A stretch of DNA of 64,000 bases from an uncultured Acidimicrobiales bacterium (GCA_937922785.1 CALAJQ010000012.1:62001-126000); one strand, 5' to 3'. Positions 7,375 to 15,593 are shown, counted from the stretch's first letter. Numbers and translations: made by a program. Notes: generated by a model not told the origin, from the letters alone.

Positions 7375-10290
7375 ATGGCTGAGATTCGATGCGGAAATTG
7401 TGGTGAGCTTCACGGGAGTATTGCCGAGGTAAAGACTTGCCACATTGAACGGCCGGTCGCGCAAGCACCAGGATCGGTATCGCTGGCCAACTCAGAACCC
7501 GTAACGGGGGCGGCGCCTCAACCAAAGAAGTCTGTGGACGCGTCTCCAGCAAGACAACCCAGCCGCACCAGCGTCGAACCAGGCTTGAACGTGATCCCGT
7601 CAACTGTTGCGGAGGGGAGCGTTCTGCTTAACCCGGGACCTGACTCTTTGGGTCGAACGTTGGTCATCGCTCCTGGTGACAAGATCCCTGAAGCCTGGAG
7701 GAAGTGTGACATCTTCGAAGTTGATGCCGAGATTCTCGAAGACCCCGAAATCACAGCGGATGAACTTTCCGAGCTCTGGTTCAAACGAGAGCGCTACATC
7801 ATTGAGCTGTCGGTAGAACTGCCACTTGGTGAGACTGACCAATCCGAAGTGTGGGAGCTTGAGCCAGGCTTCACGTTTCACAAAGACCGCCTCTTGCATT
7901 TCGTTTTCTCCAACGCTGTTCGACTTGTGTCATCGGCCGGAGCAGTTGGGTTGGCTTCTGCGTTGGGTGATCGAGCCGTAGCTTTGGGAGCAACGGTTGG
8001 CGGCTCGGCCGATGTGGTGTTGCCTAATGGCACCGAAGCTTGGCTTGACGGCGGCCCGATTGATCCGTTGGTCACTTCGGAGCCTGTCGTCCACGCGGTG
8101 TCGCTTGACGCTGGCGTGCTTCGCTCTCTCGGCAAGGCCGATCCCGATGCCGACCTGGCGCCAGATCAACTGGCCGCTGTTTCCCACCGCTCGGGAGCCG
8201 CCAGAATTATTGCGCCAGCTGGATCGGGCAAGACTCGGGTCCTGACCGAACGCGCACGGCACCTGGTCAAGAACTGGGGAATTCCCACCAACGCTTTGAC
8301 CCTTGTTGCCTTTAACAAGCGGGCTCAAGTGGAAATGTCAGAGCGCACGCAGGATCTTCGTGGGTTACGTGTGCGCACGCTCAACTCGCTTGCTTTGCAG
8401 ATCGTTAATGATCACCACCAAGTCTCAACGGTTTCCGAGCGTGACATTCGGCGACTGATCTCAAACCTGGTTCAGTTCCCACGCAAGGCCAACGCAGATC
8501 CTGTTGCGTCTTGGTTCGAAGCGCTCACAGCAGTCCGGCTTGGCTTGCGAGATCCCGAGGAAGTTGAAGGCTCTTTCCACGGAGACGTAGACACCTTTTC
8601 AGACGTGTTCGATCAGTTTCGAAGCAAGCTCGAACGCTCAAACTCAGTGGATTTTGACGAACAGATATATCTAGCAATCGAGATCCTTCTCCGAGATCCC
8701 CGGGCAAGGAGCAAAGCTCAATTGGGGTGTTCGATGTTGCTAGTGGACGAGTTCCAAGACCTCACTCCGGCTCATCTACTGCTAATTCGTCTGTTGGCCG
8801 GGCCTCGAGCCGACGTGTTCGGTGTCGGTGATGATGACCAGACCATCTATGGCTTTACTGGTGCGAATCCTCGCTGGCTGATTGACTATGAACAGTTCTT
8901 CCCGGGTTCAAAACCACATGCGTTGGAAGTGAACTATCGCTGCGCACCGGGTGTTGTGACCGCTGCAGCCAACCTGCTGGAATACAACACCGAACGTGTC
9001 CACAAGACCATCCGGCCCGCACCCGGTCGTCGGGCCGACAAGGGTGACCTGGTCTTAGTGAAGACTCCTGACGGCCCGGCTGAGCTGGTCAAACAGGTGC
9101 GGGAACTCATCGCCAACGGTGCGAAACCGGCCGACATCGTCGTGCTTTCGCGGGTGAACGTGACCCTGGCAGTGCCCCAAATAGCACTAGCCCATGCGGG
9201 ACTTCCGGTAACGGGTGCGGTCGGACCCTCGTTGTTAGATCGCACTGGGGTTAGAGCGGCGTTGGCTTGGATGCGAGTGGCGACCAGTGGGAAGCGATTG
9301 ACCGCTCACGACATCTCAGAATCTGGTCGCAGACCCTCACGAGGCTTAAGTCCACGGGTATTGGAGTGGATGGGAGAAAACAATGACCTCGCAGGAATCA
9401 CCCAGTTGGCGGGTCGCCTGAAAGACAAAGACGCCGCCAAAATCAAGGACTGGATCTCCGATGTTCGCCGGCTTCGACAAATGGTCGATGACGGGCTTAG
9501 TAGCGCAGACCTGCTCGTCGAGATTCAAGATTCGGTTGGCTTGGCCACCGCCATGGGGACACTTGATGCCAGTCGTGGAAACGCCGATCGGTCTACTCAT
9601 ATCGATGATCTAACGGCGCTGGTCTCCCTGGCCGCTCTCGAGCCTGACGCAAAGTCGTTTGTGCCGTGGTTGCGAGACGCGCTTGATCAGCCTCGTCCGA
9701 ACGAAGGCGAAGGCGTGTTTTTGTCGACCGTGCATCGGGTGAAGGGCCAAGAGTGGCCGCACGTTTTTGTCTACGGGGTAGACCAGGGCACGTTCCCTCA
9801 TCGACTGGCGGAAAGGTCTGAGGAGCGACGGGTCTTTCACGTGGCAATAACCAGATCATCTACTCGGACCACCGTCCTTGCTGACCCTGGCCGACCATCG
9901 CAGTTCCTAGGCGAGCTAACCGGAGAGAGATCTAAGGCTGCAACTGAGCGGTTCACTGAGCAGCCAAAGGACCGTTCAAAGAAGCCAGCCCGCAAACCAG
10001 CTAAGAGCGAGAACCGAAGCAGAGCTGGCGGCCGAGGCGGCTCACGCAAAGTTGAAATCAACCTCACAGCTGAAGAGCATCTCCGCTTCGATGCACTCAA
10101 AAAGTGGCGACTCGAAGTCTCCAAGTATTCAAAAATTCCCGCCTACAGGGTCTTCGGCGACAGCGTCCTTGCCACCTTGGCTAAGGACAATCCGATCAAC
10201 CTCACCCAGCTGTCGCTGGTCAAAGGTGTCGGCCCGGCCAAACTTGAGAACTACGGCGACGAAGTTTTGTCGGTCTTAACTGGCGGCTGA
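7375..10290 (+). CDS. UvrD/Rep-type ATP-dependent DNA helicase with HRDC end and unique N-terminal part
   Basis: Superfamily 1A helicase of 971 residues. Residues 5-23 hold a possible zinc site (C6, C9, C22, H23). Residues 30-260 match nothing I recognise. The motor follows: Walker A APAGSGKT (280-287), Walker B LLVDEFQD (about 453-461), GDDDQTIYGF (about 483-492), the NYRC motif, STVHRVKGQEWPHV, and RRVFHVAITRS. After a Lys/Arg-rich linker, residues about 895-971 form an HRDC domain (LVKGVGPAKLENYGDEVL). Mycobacterial UvrD2 also combines a Cys motif and HRDC, but there the Cys motif sits after the motor. A repair role is likely; the N-terminal function is unknown. Confidence 0.9.
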   Translation: MAEIRCGNCGELHGSIAEVKTCHIERPVAQAPGSVSLANSEPVTGAAPQPKKSVDASPARQPSRTSVEPGLNVIPSTVAEGSVLLNPGPDSLGRTLVIAPGDKIPEAWRKCDIFEVDAEILEDPEITADELSELWFKRERYIIELSVELPLGETDQSEVWELEPGFTFHKDRLLHFVFSNAVRLVSSAGAVGLASALGDRAVALGATVGGSADVVLPNGTEAWLDGGPIDPLVTSEPVVHAVSLDAGVLRSLGKADPDADLAPDQLAAVSHRSGAARIIAPAGSGKTRVLTERARHLVKNWGIPTNALTLVAFNKRAQVEMSERTQDLRGLRVRTLNSLALQIVNDHHQVSTVSERDIRRLISNLVQFPRKANADPVASWFEALTAVRLGLRDPEEVEGSFHGDVDTFSDVFDQFRSKLERSNSVDFDEQIYLAIEILLRDPRARSKAQLGCSMLLVDEFQDLTPAHLLLIRLLAGPRADVFGVGDDDQTIYGFTGANPRWLIDYEQFFPGSKPHALEVNYRCAPGVVTAAANLLEYNTERVHKTIRPAPGRRADKGDLVLVKTPDGPAELVKQVRELIANGAKPADIVVLSRVNVTLAVPQIALAHAGLPVTGAVGPSLLDRTGVRAALAWMRVATSGKRLTAHDISESGRRPSRGLSPRVLEWMGENNDLAGITQLAGRLKDKDAAKIKDWISDVRRLRQMVDDGLSSADLLVEIQDSVGLATAMGTLDASRGNADRSTHIDDLTALVSLAALEPDAKSFVPWLRDALDQPRPNEGEGVFLSTVHRVKGQEWPHVFVYGVDQGTFPHRLAERSEERRVFHVAITRSSTRTTVLADPGRPSQFLGELTGERSKAATERFTEQPKDRSKKPARKPAKSENRSRAGGRGGSRKVEINLTAEEHLRFDALKKWRLEVSKYSKIPAYRVFGDSVLATLAKDNPINLTQLSLVKGVGPAKLENYGDEVLSVLTGG

Positions 10291-10320
10291 ACCAGACGGT
10301 CTGACCTGTAGCTTGGGCCG

Positions 10321-11247
10321 ATGGTTAAGAGCACGCACGCATCGGTGGCCGACGAGCGAAACGCTTCGGTCGAGATTTACATAAACGGCGAATTCTTCCC
10401 CCGTGATGAGGCCAAGGTCTCGGTCTTTGACGCAGGGTTCTTGGTTGGCGACGGCATCTGGGAAGGGATCCGCCTTCACCACGGCGAGTTTCCCTTTCTA
10501 GAACGTCATATGCAACGATTATTCGCTAGCGCTACAGCGGTATCGATCGATATTGGCATGAATGCTGCAGAGATTGAGCAAGCGTTGCGGGCCACGGTTG
10601 ACCGGAACGCGATGGACGATCATGTGCATTTGCGTCTGATGGTTACCCGTGGTCCGAAGAAGACCCCAAGCCAGCACCCCTCCAATTCGATAGGTGGGCC
10701 GACGATGGTGATAATTGCCGAGCACAAGAAGGCTGATCCAGCGGTACTACACGAAGGCATCTCGCTCTTTACCGCCACGGTTCGCCGACCGGCTCCTGAC
10801 ACGCTTGACCAGAAGCTCAACTGCCACTCGAAGTTGCACGAAGTGATCGCACTGATTCAGGCCACCAATGCTGGAGCGGACGAAGCTCTCATGCTTGATC
10901 CGACTGGAGCAGTTGCAACCTGTAACGCAACCAACTTCTTTGTTATCAACAACGGTGAGTTGTGGACTTCTACCGGTCAGTACAACTTGATGGGAATAAC
11001 CCGGGCCGTCGTTTTGGAAGAGGCCGAAGCGGCTGGCATCAAAACTCACGAGAAACCGTTCTCTCTCACCGATGTGTACGCCGCCGACGAGGCCTTTGTT
11101 ACCGGCACGTTCGGAGCGCTTACTCCGGTGCACACAATCGACGGCCGCACGATCGGCACTGCAATTCCGGGTTCGGGAACGTCGCAATTGTCCGAGCTTT
11201 ACCGTGCGGCGATCGAAAGGGATGTGGCCGCCAAGAAGGCGTCGTGA
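10321..11247 (+). CDS. Class IV aminotransferase (branched-chain / D-amino-acid transaminase fold)
   Basis: PLP enzyme of 308 residues with the class IV fold: VEIYINGEFFPRDEAKVSVF at the N-terminus, DGIWEGIRL, the candidate PLP lysine K165 in DQKLNCHSK, GADEALMLD, and EAFVTGTFGALTPV near the end. It could be a branched-chain aminotransferase, D-amino-acid transaminase or aminodeoxychorismate lyase; the sequence alone does not decide. Its TGA overlaps the GTG start of the sulfotransferase-like gene (GTGA), so translation is coupled. The start was kept at ATG 10321, though a later start close to VEIYINGE would also keep the fold. Confidence 0.88.
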   Translation: MVKSTHASVADERNASVEIYINGEFFPRDEAKVSVFDAGFLVGDGIWEGIRLHHGEFPFLERHMQRLFASATAVSIDIGMNAAEIEQALRATVDRNAMDDHVHLRLMVTRGPKKTPSQHPSNSIGGPTMVIIAEHKKADPAVLHEGISLFTATVRRPAPDTLDQKLNCHSKLHEVIALIQATNAGADEALMLDPTGAVATCNATNFFVINNGELWTSTGQYNLMGITRAVVLEEAEAAGIKTHEKPFSLTDVYAADEAFVTGTFGALTPVHTIDGRTIGTAIPGSGTSQLSELYRAAIERDVAAKKAS

Positions 11248-11981
11248 ACGCCTCGGTGGCTGGAACTAAGCGAATTCAGATGTGGAGCGGTCCTCGCAAC
11301 ATCTCGACCACGTTGATGTACTCATTCAGACAGCGACCTGACACGACTGTTCAAGACGAGCCGCTTTATGGGTACTACCTGCGCCATACCGGCCGACGGC
11401 ACCCCGGAGACGACGAAGTGATGGCATCGCAGAACACCGACGGAACCGCGGTCATCGCTGAGATGTTGGCCTTTGATGAGACCCCAGTTGTGTTCTTCAA
11501 ACAGATGGCAAAACATCTGGTTGGCCTGGACTGGACGTTCTTGGACTACTGCGACAACGTCATCTTGTGTCGGCATCCCCATGACATGTTGACCTCGTTA
11601 CAAAACCAGTTGCCTGATGCCACGGTGGCTGACACCGGCCTGGTTGAACAAGTCGAACTAGTGGATGCGGTTGTTGCCAAGGGGCAGACCCCCATCGTGC
11701 TGGAGGCCGCCACGGTTCTAGAGAACCCCGAAGGAGTGCTTCGCGAACTTTGTGATCGACTAGGTCTTGAGTTCATCGACGCCATGTTGAGCTGGCCCGC
11801 AGGCTCCAAGCCAGAAGACGGAATATGGGCAAAACACTGGTACTCAAGCGTTCAGACCTCCACTGGATTCCGGCCATACGTGGCCAAGACCGCCCAGCTG
11901 ATTCCACAAGTGAAGCCGCAGCTAGAGCCGTCAATGGCGTTGTTTGACCAGCTAAAGCCGTACGTAGTTACCGGGCGTTAG
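11244..11981 (+). CDS. Sulfotransferase-family protein
   Basis: P-loop sulfotransferase-like protein of 245 residues. The N-terminal segment MWSGPRNISTTLMYSFRQRP corresponds to the 5'-phosphosulfate-binding loop of PAPS-dependent sulfotransferases. DNVILCRHPHDMLTSLQNQL matches the 3'-phosphate binding region (R and S). GTG 11244 was chosen because it overlaps the aminotransferase stop by 4 nt and begins just before the P-loop. The last 4 bases overlap the stop of the convergent patatin gene. The coupled aminotransferase suggests that both act on one amino-acid-derived metabolite; the substrate is not known. Confidence 0.82.
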   Translation: MNASVAGTKRIQMWSGPRNISTTLMYSFRQRPDTTVQDEPLYGYYLRHTGRRHPGDDEVMASQNTDGTAVIAEMLAFDETPVVFFKQMAKHLVGLDWTFLDYCDNVILCRHPHDMLTSLQNQLPDATVADTGLVEQVELVDAVVAKGQTPIVLEAATVLENPEGVLRELCDRLGLEFIDAMLSWPAGSKPEDGIWAKHWYSSVQTSTGFRPYVAKTAQLIPQVKPQLEPSMALFDQLKPYVVTGR

Positions 11982-12946
11982 CTCTCGGAGAGCAAAGCCA
12001 GGTACGGCCATGAGTCGGCGGATTCAAACATTGCCTTGGAGGAACGATGCGTGGCGTTCAGAATGCGTGAGGTGCGATCGACGTCCATCATGGTCGGACC
12101 CATCGCCCGGGCAACAGAGTTCGACGGTTCAAACAGCAAGACTTGATGCCCAGCCGCTTCTAGCTGTTTGACTTCGGCCGCCACTTTGCGTTTCCAGAAC
12201 ACTCGAAGGGGGCCGTTGATGCGCCGCACGCCTGAACCGTATGAGTGAAGCGACATCGGGGCAATCATGATCACTAGATCGAGTTCTCTGTCCAACAGCA
12301 GGTCGCCGTTGGTAGGGGAGTGAACTCCGCCGTCGATGTAGACGACGCCGTTGATCTCCACTGGTGTGAAGAAGCCGGGAATCGCCGAGCTGGCTTCAAC
12401 TGCGTCTATTAGGTCTGAGCCTTGAGAACCGTCGAAGGCGGTCCGGGCACCGTCGTCCATCCGGATTGCAGTGATGATTAGCTCTTTGTCAGGCCATTCA
12501 GTTATGTAGGGGCGTACTTCGTCGCCAACACGGTCGGTTGAGACTGGGCCAGCTGGAGCTACTGCGGAGATCAAGCGTCCGGGCCTGGCGCGTCGACCGC
12601 GGCCCAGTTCGGATCTAACTAGCGATCTTGCGGTGGTGGAATCGGGCAAGGCGGCAAAGGCGCCACGGTCACCCGTTATGTCTTTTAGTCTTTGCCGGGT
12701 GTCGGGATTGTTCTTCAGCGAGGACAACTCGGCGTACGAGTCCTCAATGCTGCGGCCGCCGCGCAAGAAAGCACCGGCGTTTGCGCCAGCTGAGGTTCCG
12801 ACGATGACCTCAGCTGTTCGTGGGTCCCAACCGGTTGTGTCTTCCAACGCCTTAAGGGTTGCGATCGTGTATGCAAAACCCGCCAGGCCCCCGCCACCTA
12901 AAACAAGCCCGACCTTTGGTGCCATCTGGCCCGCCGCCTTGGTCAC
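11978..12946 (-). CDS. Patatin-like phospholipase
   Basis: Lipid acyl hydrolase of 322 residues with a Ser-Asp dyad. The oxyanion loop is GLVLGGGGLAGFAY, the nucleophile serine lies in VGTSAGAN (GxSxG), and the aspartate lies in YIDGGVHSP (DGG). GTG 12946 overlaps the XRE gene stop (GTGA); ATG 12925 (MAPKVGL) is a credible shorter start. It has no clear signal peptide, so it probably acts in the cytoplasm or at the inner membrane face. It is the last gene of an operon with an HBHA-like protein and an XRE regulator, which suggests work on stored or membrane lipid. Confidence 0.9.
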   Translation of the reverse strand: MTKAAGQMAPKVGLVLGGGGLAGFAYTIATLKALEDTTGWDPRTAEVIVGTSAGANAGAFLRGGRSIEDSYAELSSLKNNPDTRQRLKDITGDRGAFAALPDSTTARSLVRSELGRGRRARPGRLISAVAPAGPVSTDRVGDEVRPYITEWPDKELIITAIRMDDGARTAFDGSQGSDLIDAVEASSAIPGFFTPVEINGVVYIDGGVHSPTNGDLLLDRELDLVIMIAPMSLHSYGSGVRRINGPLRVFWKRKVAAEVKQLEAAGHQVLLFEPSNSVARAMGPTMMDVDRTSRILNATHRSSKAMFESADSWPYLALLSES

Positions 12947-13299
12947 TTAGTCTCGTTGCTGGAAACGAATCCCTTGTAGATCTCAAGCATTGCTGACTTC
13001 TGGGAGTTGGTGAGATTCGAATCGTTTCTGATGGCTGCTTCGGTCTCGGGTTCTTCTTCGATCTCTAGGCCCAACCATCCGGCCTGTTTCATTAGAACTT
13101 CAGCCGGCAGGTTTAGTGCTGCGCTAAGCGCCTTTACGACTCGAACCGACGGTTCGTGCAAGCCTCGTTCCAACTGGCTTACATAGGGGTCTGAAAGCTT
13201 CGCCAGCTTGGCGAGCTCTCGCTGGGAGAGCTCAGCCAAGCGGCGTTGCGAGCGAATGAATGCACCAAGTCCTTTTAGGTCTTCAGCGTTTTCGCTCAT
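12943..13299 (-). CDS. XRE-family HTH regulator (Rv0474-like)
   Basis: Small cytoplasmic DNA-binding protein of 118 residues. Residues 12-66 form a Cro/C1-type HTH (LGAFIRSQRRLAELSQRELA, SDPYVSQLERGLHEPSVRVV, ALNLPAEVLMKQAG). The closest match I can recall is the XRE protein encoded beside hbhA in mycobacteria (Rv0474). The tail after residue 80 is acidic and unassigned. It lies 45 bp downstream of the HBHA-like gene, with an 8-bp inverted repeat in that gap, and overlaps the patatin gene by 4 nt. It probably controls its own operon. Confidence 0.9.
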   Translation of the reverse strand: MSENAEDLKGLGAFIRSQRRLAELSQRELAKLAKLSDPYVSQLERGLHEPSVRVVKALSAALNLPAEVLMKQAGWLGLEIEEEPETEAAIRNDSNLTNSQKSAMLEIYKGFVSSNETK

Positions 13300-13316
13300 T
13301 TGGGGATACCGGGTTT

Positions 13317-13340
13317 TCTACTTGCGAATGTACAAGTAGA
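13317..13340. promoter_or_regulatory. Inverted repeat between HBHA-like and XRE genes
   Basis: Arms TCTACTTG (13317-13324) and CAAGTAGA (13333-13340) are perfect 8-bp inverted repeats with an 8-bp spacer. The site begins 4 bp after the HBHA-like stop and lies 18 bp before the XRE start. The sequence after it on the coding strand is not T-rich, so it is more likely an operator for the XRE protein or an mRNA processing hairpin than a terminator. Confidence 0.5.
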
Positions 13341-13344
13341 GACT

Positions 13345-13665
13345 TTACTTCTTGGCTGCTGGCTTGCGCTTGGCGGCGGCCTTGCGAGCTGGAGCCTTCT
13401 TGGCTGCTGGCTTAGTAGCTGGCTTGCGAGCAGGAGTCTTCTTTGCTGGCGCTACTGGAGCTACTTCCTCAGCAGGCATGAAGCGGCCTAGAACCTTGTC
13501 AGCAACTGCACGGTTGGCAGAGATGCCAGCGGTCAGAAGGTTGAAGGTGGCGTCCATTGCGGTGCGGCTGTATGCGTGCACTCGGTCGGTGTTCTTCTCA
13601 GCAGCATCGAACATGTTGTCGAGCATCTGGTCAGAGGTCTTGGCGATTTTTTCGATGACTGGCAT
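13345..13665 (-). CDS. HBHA/phasin-like protein with Lys-Ala-Pro tail
   Basis: Protein of 106 residues. The first 65 residues are predicted amphipathic helix (MPVIEKIAKTSDQMLDNMF, then AMDATFNLLTAGISANRAVA). Residues about 75-106 are a basic AAKK/PARK repeat tail like that of mycobacterial heparin-binding haemagglutinin and the lipid-droplet protein MLDS. ATG 13665 was chosen: AAAGGA lies 7 nt upstream and an upstream extension has no homologous look. Such proteins bind lipid surfaces, DNA or sulfated glycans through the tail. The neighbouring XRE regulator matches the mycobacterial hbhA context, and the downstream patatin points to lipid. Histone-like function is the alternative. Confidence 0.75.
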   Translation of the reverse strand: MPVIEKIAKTSDQMLDNMFDAAEKNTDRVHAYSRTAMDATFNLLTAGISANRAVADKVLGRFMPAEEVAPVAPAKKTPARKPATKPAAKKAPARKAAAKRKPAAKK

Positions 13666-13769
13666 TTGATTGTCCTTTTTAGACACAACGTGTGTGAGCA
13701 CTTCGTGGGTGGGGAATGAACACTGGGTTTCGTTCACCGGGTGTTCACTAGCGAGGAGTTCTTCGCTAC

Positions 13770-13820
13770 TGCGTACTTTAGTGCGCACACCTAAGGATGT
13801 CTATCAATTTGCGTACTTTA
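13770..13820. promoter_or_regulatory. Paired 11-bp direct repeats upstream of HBHA-like gene
   Basis: TGCGTACTTTA occurs at 13770-13780 and again at 13810-13820, exactly 40 bp apart, upstream of the HBHA-like gene. The first copy is followed by GTGCGCA, giving an imperfect dyad. Two copies spaced near four helical turns are typical of activator or repressor sites. The regulator may be the XRE protein of the same operon; this is inference. Confidence 0.4.
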
Positions 13821-13859
13821 CTTAGCGACTTCCGTCACAGTAGCCCGGCCATCGTCACC

Positions 13860-14003
13860 GAACCGACCTGGCTACCAGTCACCAATTCCGAACCGACCTG
13901 GCTACCAGCCACCAATTCCGAACCGACCTGGGAACCAGCCGGGTTTGACTGGCTACACCGCCAGAACGGGAGAGAGTGACTGGCTACACCGCCAGAACGG
14001 GAG
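13860..14003 (+). repeat. Intergenic 30-bp-period repeat with hairpins, locus 2
   Basis: Three units of GAACCGACCTGGCTACCAG (13860, 13890, 13920; the last reads CTGGGAACCAG) are separated by 11-bp spacers YCACCAATTCC. They are followed by the tail CCGGGTTTGACTGGCTACAC and CGCCAGAACGGGA, whose second half is duplicated with a 31-bp period (13948 and 13979). CTGGCTACCAG and CTGGC-TACACC-GCCAG each fold into small hairpins. It is the second copy of the element at 991-1080. It lies between the 3' end of rpiB and the HBHA promoter region. Confidence 0.8.
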
Positions 14004-14006
14004 GTT

Positions 14007-14450
14007 TTAGTTGTCTTGTTCGAGGGCCATTACCTGATCGACGCGACGCTGGTGGCGGCCACCTTCGAACTCGGTATTGAGGAACAGGTCAACTATCTCG
14101 AGCGCTACGCCCATGCCGACAACGCGGGCCCCCATCGACAAGACGTTTGCGTCGTTGTGTTCGCGAGCCATCCGGGCGGTGTACAAACAGTTGCACAACG
14201 CGGCGCGAGCTCCCTTGACCTTGTTGGCAGCTAGCTGCTCACCTTGGCCCGATCCGCCGAGCACAATGCCTCGGTCCGCTTCGCCATTTACCACCGCACG
14301 CGCCGCAGCTGCGCAAAAGGCCGGGTAGTCGACTGATTCTGTTGAATCGGTTCCCTTGTCGATTACCTGATGACCTTGCTCGGTCAGGACAGAAATGAGT
14401 TCTTGTTTGAGTTCATAGCCGGCATGATCGGCTCCGATGGCGACGCGCAT
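14007..14450 (-). CDS. rpiB: Ribose-5-phosphate isomerase B
   Basis: Interconverts ribose 5-phosphate and ribulose 5-phosphate in the pentose phosphate pathway. The 147-residue RpiB/LacAB-type chain shows IGADHAGYELKQEL at the N-terminus, GGSGQGEQLAANKVKGARAA for the phosphate and anion-hole loops, the conserved MAREHNDANVLSMGARV, and the C-terminal FEGGRHQRRVDQV. It is a normal full-length member. The lipoprotein gene at 14466 ends 15 bp upstream on the same strand, so the two may share a transcript. Confidence 0.96.
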   Translation of the reverse strand: MRVAIGADHAGYELKQELISVLTEQGHQVIDKGTDSTESVDYPAFCAAAARAVVNGEADRGIVLGGSGQGEQLAANKVKGARAALCNCLYTARMAREHNDANVLSMGARVVGMGVALEIVDLFLNTEFEGGRHQRRVDQVMALEQDN

Positions 14451-14465
14451 GGAGCGACCCTACCG

Positions 14466-15488
14466 TTAACAGGCCCAGTAGGTGCCGTCGGGATCTACCG
14501 GTGTCGGGCTGGCGGTGCTGGCCGCGTGGTATGTGTTGTCGAACCGCACACCCAGGAGCTCTTCCCCGCCCACGTCAGTCCCATACCGGTGCATGTATAG
14601 ATGTGTTCCGTCGCCCTCAATGGTGCAAACAAGCCGTTGACTGAGTTCGGGCGTGTCGAGTTGCACAAAACTGAACGGTCCGTCGGTGTCGAGCCCACCA
14701 ATCAGAGGTAGCTCGCAAAGCCGGTAGGAGAACATGTAGACCTGCTCGTTGCTGGAGTCAGCAAGAATCACATCCCCGCCCTGTCCCGCTGGTTTGACCG
14801 CACGGATCTTGGTTAGGTCGGTCGGGTAGCCGAAGAAGAAGTCCGTATCGGCCTCCACATAGGCGGTTTCGATATAGCCCCCGTCGCCCAGCTCGGCTGC
14901 AACTGTGAGTTCACCGTCTCGGATGAATGTGTAGACGGTATCGAGCCGACCGTCTCCGTCGATTTCGGCCTCGATGACGTTCAGGTCAGAGACCGATTGG
15001 CTATTGAATCCGCCGCCTGGGCAGATCGAATTGCCTTGAGGTTTGACATAGGACGAGGCCACCCAACCCTCGCCCGATGTCAGTTTCCACCAGGCTGTTT
15101 TGCCGACTAGGGCACAATCGCTGGTGAAGAATATGTCTCGCGCCCCGGCCAAAAATTCGCCGACAATCTCGTTCTCCGTACCAGGGCCTGACCTGATGTT
15201 GAGCTGATCTGGTGTTCCGTAAACGGTGTAGGCGTTAGCCGTTGCTGCCGCCTTGCAAACAACCGTCGTGGAAGTTGAGGCTGGCTCGGAGGTGTCGGTA
15301 GTAGTTGAATTTTCGTAGCCCTGAAGGTCGGCGGTGCCGTCCACAAGAGTGGTGGTGGGAGCGTCGGTAAAGGGTATTGAGGTGGGAATCGTGCCTTCAG
15401 CCTGGGGCTGGGCTGAACAAGCAGCGGCTAAGAATGCAACGCTTAAGGTCACGCCCACGGCGGTGCTGAGCCTCTTCGATAAATTCAT
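14466..15488 (-). CDS. Lipoprotein with bacterial SH3-like domain
   Basis: Exported lipoprotein of about 340 residues. It has a signal peptide with lipobox LAAAC near residue 24, a Thr/Ser-rich linker to about residue 80, then an SH3b-like module (LNIRSGPGTENEIVGEFLAG to GEGWVASSYV). A C-terminal domain of unknown type (about 160-340) contains Asp-rich DGDGRLDTVY, reminiscent of integrin/VCBS-type repeats. The ATG at 15488 (MNLSKRL) was chosen over an ATG six codons upstream because it directly begins the positively charged signal region. SH3b domains often bind cell-wall peptides. No specific function can be assigned. Confidence 0.75.
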   Translation of the reverse strand: MNLSKRLSTAVGVTLSVAFLAAACSAQPQAEGTIPTSIPFTDAPTTTLVDGTADLQGYENSTTTDTSEPASTSTTVVCKAAATANAYTVYGTPDQLNIRSGPGTENEIVGEFLAGARDIFFTSDCALVGKTAWWKLTSGEGWVASSYVKPQGNSICPGGGFNSQSVSDLNVIEAEIDGDGRLDTVYTFIRDGELTVAAELGDGGYIETAYVEADTDFFFGYPTDLTKIRAVKPAGQGGDVILADSSNEQVYMFSYRLCELPLIGGLDTDGPFSFVQLDTPELSQRLVCTIEGDGTHLYMHRYGTDVGGEELLGVRFDNTYHAASTASPTPVDPDGTYWAC

Positions 15489-15593
15489 GTAGCGGGATGC
15501 ACCCATTTGGCACTATCGGCCCATCCGGGCCTTTCATTAGATCTACCTGGAACATTGGCTTAGGTCTGAGCTGTTCAGGGTCGATGCACTTGT

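Noticed and set aside
13666-13788. Upstream extension of the HBHA-like gene
   Set aside because: The strong ribosome site AAAGGA 7 nt before 13665 and the family length favour the shorter protein.
13797-13979. Short open frame reading EPTWLP repeats
   Set aside because: The frame is a by-product of the 30-bp repeat. At the first locus the same frame is open but has no start codon. It is kept only as an alternative explanation in the repeat finding.
13860-14003. CRISPR-like array (19-bp units, regular period)
   Set aside because: The 11-bp spacers are nearly identical to each other and the same block recurs at 991-1080, so it is a dispersed repeat. There are no cas genes nearby.
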